Program-made: the position numbers and the translations under genes
Notes under the pieces: model-generated
The model's database searches: none
What the model was told of the DNA's origin: nothing
The model's input: only the letters and a program-made list of their open reading frames with translations
Assembly: GCA_014529385.2 (NCBI GenBank)
Contig: CM043962.1
Coordinates: 128,960,074-129,024,073 of the forward strand
Direction: 5' to 3'
DNA: 64,000 nucleotides
From: Adiantum capillus-veneris
Lineage: Eukaryota > Streptophyta > Polypodiopsida > Polypodiales > Pteridaceae
Shown here: positions 60,796 to 64,000 of the stretch, one piece after another
Layout: every line of letters starts with the position of its first letter
Position numbering within the stretch: position 1 is the stretch's first letter

Positions 60796-62901
60796 ACCCT
60801 ATTATTAACAATTATTCTTACTCTTTATAGACGTTTTTCCTTTGGTCCCAAGCCTTTGACCAAACTAAGTCTATAAGCACTTTAATCAATTTCACTTGTT
60901 CTCTTTCATTTTTTGCAGACTTAAGTGGCCAATTTAAGATGGAAATACTTTCAAAAGTTTAGAAATTAATTTTCATGACAAAGTGTATGGGCTTGTTTTG
61001 ATACATTCAAGGCAAAGAGCTAGATAGTGAGAGAGAAATGGGAAAGGAAGTTTGACCACATGCAGGTAGCTTGTTTTGACCAAAGTACTGTGCAAAGGCA
61101 CGGAAAGGACAAGGAACATTTGTTATTCATCATGTAGAGATTGAAAGTACGATAATGAGAGTACCTATCAAGTAGCATTTAGTTTTACAAAAATTGAAAG
61201 AAGGAGATATTGTAATTGAGCCATCATGCAATTGCTAATGACCACGAGTCTCATAATTTTGTGCTTTGTAAAATGTGCACATTATAATAAACTGGAATGT
61301 TGGATTTGAAGAAGAAGATAAATAAAAAAGGGAGAAACCCTTTTGGTTATCTTTCTTTACACTAACTTAGCATTTCTTACAATGTGAATGGTGTTCATCC
61401 TAGCAAGTGGATGCCACATATCAACTCATACACCTAAACTGTCATACAAGACGAGTGTATCCCACATACACATGTAGCTCAACAATATGGAGAAGTACTC
61501 TATGAAATAATGTATAAGTGAAACCATAGACCACAAACTCCTATCTCTTCTCAATCTAGCATTCTCAATCACACACACCTAGGAATGCATACAGCTCTAG
61601 CCTGCCAACCACACCCACTCTCTTCAACAAGCACACACACACATTGGGAATAACATGGGAAAAACCTCACCCCCTCACACACATAGCATTGAAAACTAAC
61701 ATGCTCAAACACTTTTATGTAGGCAACAGATACACTCAAAGCCATTAGTGAATGGAAAAGGAGCTAGAGAAGAAACTTAGACTTAATTCCATGAAAGGTT
61801 AGTCACATGAGCATGAAGAAACCAAAGGTCTCCATAGCCACATTGCTTGCTTGAGAGCATGAGGTGGATGATTGAAAAATGTGTTCACATCTTTGCAAAG
61901 TTTCTTTTATACCTAAGATTTCTAGATGATGACATTTGAGTGCCCCAAGAGCTAGGGAGCACCTTAATTAAAACTATACTCACATAGTTCAATGCCATTA
62001 CAATGTGGAAGATAACTTATTGCCATTTCATTGTGGCAAGACATTCATGGAAATGCTTGTGATGCACACTAGGCAATCTGTAGGAATCAATTGCAAATGA
62101 ATGTAGGTATTGCCTACATCAAAGATGAGCATCGATGATGGGAAACCTTCCAACTAGTCACTCTATATTGGCCCTATCTCAAGGACTCTACTTATGGCAA
62201 ATAATCCTTCGAGCCTCTAGCAATGTTGGCAATGCATTCAACTTCTTCGGCTCTTTAGGTGATGATATCATGAGCTTCCTATTGAGACTATAGCTCGTAG
62301 CCCACCTACAATAGCTACTCGCTTGCCTTCCCAGATTAAGGAAACACTTTCTCCAACACCCTCAACTTCCACATAGCTTGCATGTGTCTTTTCAAACTTA
62401 AAAGGTCCTTTGGCAAACCCAATGACATTTACCAACACATGATGGTGCTTGGAAGACAACACTTGTGTCTCCTCTGTTTCTCATTAAGGCTTGACACCCA
62501 AAAGCATTACCCCTTCTCTGTACACCACAACCTCGGATGCCACATTCAATAGCCAAAAGATACATGAGAGATAAGGTAAATAGAGAAGCAGACCACAAGG
62601 ACCGATACTTCACACGTGTTGGTCTTCATACAATGAAAGGAACCTCTACCTTTATAGCTTTAGGTGAGGCTCTAAGCTGATGCAAAGTACCACCACTCTT
62701 TTCAAGGGTGATGTGAATAGTCTTATATCCACACTCTTCAGAGATGATTCACACACAGAACCACACTCATGCTCACATATTCCAACAAGGATGCTTTAGG
62801 TTGCATAATAGGTAGATGCCATTTCTTCTTTCCATGAATGAACAAGATGATAACTCACGTGATGGCTTGAATGCATGCACTGATGCGTGTGCGTGCACGT
62901 G

Positions 62902-62902
<1 letters not shown>
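60796..62902. other. Mostly featureless; unrecognised minus-strand fragment
   Basis: AT-rich DNA. Around 62268-62613 two overlapping minus-strand frames encode a stretch containing VNVIGFAKGPFKFEK and VEVEGVGESVSLIWEGKR. It could be an exon fragment or decayed gene, but I do not recognise it and see no firm splice sites. Nothing else supportable. Confidence 0.3.

Positions 62903-62961
<59 letters not shown>
62903..62961. repeat. (GA)n microsatellite
   Basis: About 29 GA units, preceded by a GTGCGTGCACGTG alternating stretch. Confidence 0.95.
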
Positions 62962-62964
<3 letters not shown>

Positions 62965-63400
62965 TCTCCTTAATAATAGAAATTCTAACAATAAATGAGA
63001 GATAAGCATCTCTATGATGATGCCACACAAGAGGGGGAAAATTTAGCAATAAATTTGTCTCTTCATAGAATATTATTTTGGGGCTAATGAGTGAGTCACA
63101 TTGTTAAAGTGAGTTGAAAGAATATTTTTTAAATACATCTTTCCTTCAACCACTTGTGAGACTTTCGCTAATGGAATAACACCTTCGTTCATTAAAATAA
63201 TTATTGTCTGCCGGAAATGAGAAATCCCAATTTACAGATGTGACTCGAGTGGCCGTGATTGCTTCTAAAAATGAGTAGGGCAAAACCATCAATGTATGGG
63301 ATTTTAGAGGAGTTGGGAGAAGCAACAAAGTTAAAATAACAGCAGGTGGGTGAAAATGCATCTCAAGGAGAGAGGGAAGTTCGTAGTTGTATGTGTGTAA

Positions 63401-63420
63401 GCGCGCGCGTGCGCGTGCAC
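63401..63420. repeat. Alternating purine-pyrimidine tract
   Basis: A 20-base perfectly alternating GC/GT run, the type of sequence that adopts Z-DNA most readily. It lies about 300 bp upstream of a possible gene start. Confidence 0.6.
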
Positions 63421-63702
63421 CCACTAAGCGGGAAGCAGAGAGGTTTTTGATCTTACTGTTGGGCGAATTCCTTTAATTCTACTGGCCTCTCTGGCTTCAG
63501 TCTTTTCTTCTTCGCCCGGATCAAGAAGGAGCTGTAAAAAATGCGCAGAAACCTCAATTAGGTATTTGCCCAAGCGAAAGCAAGAGCATTCTGAGGAGCT
63601 CGCACAGATTCTAATCGAGTTCTGCAAGACAATCGACGAGCCTTAGACGTGGATCAGGCGTGAGGGTTCAACCCTTTGCAACCGGCATCCCTGCCATATT
63701 TC

Positions 63703-63738
63703 ATGTCAGACTCAAATCATTCTGGTGACGGTGCTGAG
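63703..63738 (+). CDS. Possible first coding exon of a host gene
   Basis: An ATG at 63703 opens a 12-codon frame, MSDSNHSGDGAE, that ends exactly at a consensus splice donor (GAG|GTAAGC, donor at 63739). The preceding 250 bp are less AT-rich than the surroundings and could be a 5' leader, although they contain upstream ATGs (for example near 63539). The next exon would be outside the window. This is the only non-transposon gene candidate seen and it rests on weak signals. Confidence 0.25.
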
Positions 63739-64000
63739 GTAAGCTCATGCACACTCGGGTGATGGCTTTAATAACTTCTGGTGTAAAAAAAAAGAAAACA
63801 GCTGCTATGTATGCATGCAACCAAACACGTAAAAGTTTCAAATACGTAATACATTTCATTTGAAAATTCCTTTGCTGGAATCAGTGCGGCCCTTTCTTAA
63901 GTAGTATCCATGCCTGGGGCTCCTACGCATTTGTAGCCTTTGCAATAATTTGAAATGAAATGCAGTTTCTCTCACGCAGATGATCGGAAGCTTTGTATTA

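Overview
This is a stretch of nuclear DNA from a plant with a large, transposon-rich genome. It has no operons, Shine-Dalgarno sites or phage genes. Nearly everything recognisable is LTR retrotransposon: Ty3/gypsy and Ty1/copia proteins, plant-type primer sites for tRNA-iMet and tRNA-Asp, polypurine tracts and target-site duplications (TSDs), together with very long GA, CT and GT microsatellites. The protein style would fit a fern or another non-flowering land plant, but the species cannot be fixed from the sequence. I found no intact host gene. The best hint of one is a possible first exon at the right edge.

Layout. (1) 1-11.3 kb: a decayed plus-strand gypsy element ('G0'). Its leader carries phased palindromes, and its gag is split by a 5.06-kb non-autonomous element (3019-8074, 156-bp LTRs, TSD ATATA) and by a second insertion bounded by direct repeats of about 265 bp. 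(2) 11.39-13.67 kb: the 3' part of a copia element fused to the G0 gag, followed by a minus-strand gypsy RNase H scrap. (3) 15.6-18.5 kb: GT, GA and poly-G microsatellites and a recent 0.4-kb duplication. (4) 20153-25823: a second non-autonomous element (LTRs of about 489 bp, tRNA-iMet primer site, TSD AATCA) that encodes no retroelement protein. (5) 26.5-29.7 kb: a 42-bp minisatellite, a 94-bp tandem duplication, and an array of units of about 708 bp, each with a conserved short minus-strand reading frame. (6) 31.25-38.66 kb plus 52.58 to about 56.4 kb: gypsy 'element 1' (minus strand), split in its gag by (7) 38664-52583: gypsy 'element 2' (minus strand, 13.9 kb, TSD GTCTA). (8) 56.98-60.8 kb: a second copia copy (plus strand) with an internal deletion. 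(9) 60.8-64 kb: mostly featureless.

How the genes work together. Elements 1 and 2 share the order gag, protease, reverse transcriptase, RNase H, integrase, with a tRNA-Asp-like primer site. Both are pseudogenised by stops and frameshifts. Element 2 is the most unusual object in the window. Downstream of integrase it carries about 1.4 kb of extra coding sequence with a second retropepsin-like domain and W-x-P-K motifs. After that come a TATA box and a separate 140-residue acidic reading frame of unknown function, all before the 3' LTR. Three near-identical polypurine tracts punctuate this 3' region. Element 1 instead has a duplicated integrase N-terminal module, and a (CA)14 microsatellite has grown inside its reverse transcriptase codons. 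All functional statements are read from motifs; no database search was possible.
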